DNA of 64,000 nucleotides, from NCBI GenBank assembly GCA_015066935.1, contig SVNK01000004.1, positions 1-64,000 on the forward strand, read 5' to 3'. The notes below the pieces were generated by a model that saw only the letters and a program-made list of their open reading frames with translations, did no database searches and was not told where the DNA came from. Positions 62,825 to 64,000 of this stretch are shown here, piece by piece (the first letter of the stretch is position 1; every line of letters starts with the position of its first letter). The translations under genes were made by a program, and so were the position numbers. The DNA is from Ruminococcus sp. (GTDB taxonomy: Bacteria > Bacillota > Clostridia > Oscillospirales > Ruminococcaceae).

Positions 62825-64000
62825 TTACATATCAGCGCCGTTGTCCTTAGCAGCTTCTTCCTCTGCAGCTTTAAGGAGTTCTGCCATATCGAAATTGAAG
62901 TTTGCAGTCTTCTTGGCAGGCTTCTGCTGCTGAGGCTGGGGCTGAGGTGCAGCGGGTTTGCTTACATTGTTTGAAGTGTTATTGTTATTATTGTATGCAG
63001 GCTTACCATTGTTGTAACCTGAATTTCCGCTGTTGAACTGCTGATTTGAAGTAAGATCAGCAAACGGATCGGATTTCATATTAAGTGAATTTCCAACTTC
63101 CTTAAGTTCAGCCTTGGGAGCGTCAACAGCCTTGAACTGAGCCTTTGGAGCTTCTGCCTTCTTGACGCCGGACTTATCCATAGGTTCAACAGACTTTCTT
63201 GCTTCGCCGATAATAAGCTGAGCTTCTGACATACGGTCGTTTGCCTGAGTAGTAAGGCGTCCGAGAACGGAAGTAATATCGTTGAATTTTGTATTAATGC
63301 CTTCGATCTCATTAAGAAGCATATTGCGTACAGTAGACGACATTTCATTAATTTTGTCAGCTTCCCTGTTAGCGCCGTCAACGGTTGCCTTAGCCTGAGC
63401 ATTTGCTTCCTTTATGCAGGCTTCTGCTGACTGATTTGCATCAAGAATAGCTTTTTCAGCCTTTGAATTAGCTTCTGAGAGAATCTTGTTAGCCTTTTCA
63501 TTAGCTTCATTTGTGGTCTTTTCAGCATCAAGCTTCGCCTGAGTTTTAAGCATATTAACAGTTTTCTGTGCTTCGGCAAAGATTATACCCATCTGAGCTG
63601 TAGGATCGGAAGCGGCATCCTTAAGAGACTCTATCTCAACATTAAGCTTCTGGATTTCAGCGTCCTTCTTAGCAAGCTCATCAGCCTTATCCTTATCCAT
63701 CTGACTGAGCTTACTCTCTATGCCGGCAGCTTCCTGAGTCTTGGCTTCGAGAGCACTTGTCTTATCAGCAAGCTCCTTGGTTCTGGCCTGAAGTTCAGAA
63801 TTGATTCTTGCAATTTCCTGATTTGCTTTTGCAAGCTCAGCACTGGCAGCAGCATTTGCAGCAGCAGCCGGTGCAGGAGCACCTGTATTGGCAGCAGCAG
63901 CCTTTTCCTCAGCAGCTTTAAGCTGATTTCTAAGACTGTCGATTTCCTTCTTTGCAGCTTCGAGAGCAGCTGCTGCCTGAGCGTTGACCTGAGCATTTCC
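62825..64000 (-). CDS. DivIVA-like coiled-coil protein, 5' end beyond the window
   Basis: The reading frame is open from the stop at 62825 to the right edge, so the N-terminus is missing. The visible ~391 residues are a long coiled coil rich in Ala, Lys and Glu, with an Ala/Pro linker (NTGAPAPAAAAN) near the edge and the DivIVA-type stretch FAEAQKTVNMLKTQAKLDAE followed by EAN-type heptads. An Asn/Gln/Pro-rich low-complexity segment precedes a short C-terminal helix FNFDMAELLKAAEEEA. DivIVA proteins mark curved membranes and organise division or polar growth. The N-terminal membrane-binding motif that would confirm this is outside the window. Confidence 0.75.
   Translation of the reverse strand, partial: GNAQVNAQAAAALEAAKKEIDSLRNQLKAAEEKAAAANTGAPAPAAAANAAASAELAKANQEIARINSELQARTKELADKTSALEAKTQEAAGIESKLSQMDKDKADELAKKDAEIQKLNVEIESLKDAASDPTAQMGIIFAEAQKTVNMLKTQAKLDAEKTTNEANEKANKILSEANSKAEKAILDANQSAEACIKEANAQAKATVDGANREADKINEMSSTVRNMLLNEIEGINTKFNDITSVLGRLTTQANDRMSEAQLIIGEARKSVEPMDKSGVKKAEAPKAQFKAVDAPKAELKEVGNSLNMKSDPFADLTSNQQFNSGNSGYNNGKPAYNNNNNTSNNVSKPAAPQPQPQQQKPAKKTANFNFDMAELLKAAEEEAAKDNGADM

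Noticed and set aside
63718-63996. Leu/Arg-rich minus-strand frame near the right edge
   Set aside because: The coiled-coil frame of the DivIVA-like gene is open through this stretch to the window end, and this frame is an out-of-phase shadow.

Overview
The window looks like a chromosome segment from an anaerobic Gram-positive Clostridia bacterium, most likely Ruminococcus-like (Oscillospiraceae). This placement is inference from gene content: Gram-positive PolC, a SigI/RsgI pair, a six-subunit Rnf complex, [FeFe]-hydrogenase maturation (HydG), MurT/GatD, RqcH, short HisG with HisZ, and an anaerobe-type phosphonate pathway. Consensus TTGACA/TATAAT promoters with 17-bp spacers and GGAGG ribosome sites are common. 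No phage, insertion sequence, transposase or CRISPR array was seen.

Layout. 1-1.3 kb: tandem leftward promoters leaving the window, then a Gfo/Idh/MocA oxidoreductase. 1.3-6.1 kb: leftward rnfCDGEAB operon. 6.1-10.1 kb: three abutting palindromes, a CarD-like regulator, sigI-rsgI, and a divergent secreted acidic/proline-rich repeat protein that shares a promoter motif with sigI. 10.3-10.6 kb: tRNA cluster Val-Asp-Gly-Cys. 10.8-19.0 kb: an orphan solute-binding lipoprotein, a second EF-G type GTPase, a MOP-family flippase-like protein and the murT-gatD pair that amidates lipid II. 19.1-24.9 kb: one 1930-residue protein joining a transglutaminase-like domain, a superfamily 1 helicase and an endonuclease-like domain. 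25.2-27.1 kb: a beta-helix protein and a secreted SGNH hydrolase.

27.1-36.4 kb: a leftward histidine operon, hisZ-G-D-C-B-H-(phosphatase)-A-F-(SdpI-like)-(GNAT)-I-E. A dyad overlaps its promoter and no recognised histidinol-phosphatase is present. 36.4-47.1 kb: leftward pyrH-frr-uppS-cdsA-dxr-rseP-ispG-polC, a typical Firmicute block. 47.3-49.9 kb: two tRNA-Ser genes, plsY and a MATE transporter. 49.9-51.8 kb: a structured leader with terminator and antiterminator elements in front of a TM1266-type regulator and hydG. 52.0-56.5 kb: a 2-aminoethylphosphonate pathway (cytidylyltransferase, PhnW, PepM, Ppd). 56.5-64 kb: an ABC-F protein, 3-methyladenine glycosylase, RqcH, a TrmK-Nif3 fusion, DUF1858 and zinc-ribbon proteins, and a DivIVA-like protein cut by the window edge.

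The strongest leads for something undescribed are the hydG-operon leader (49943-50102), the SigI-linked secreted repeat protein (9197-10048), the transglutaminase-helicase-endonuclease protein, and the Cys-based phosphatase inside the his operon. Dispersed REPIN-like palindromes sit in three intergenic regions.
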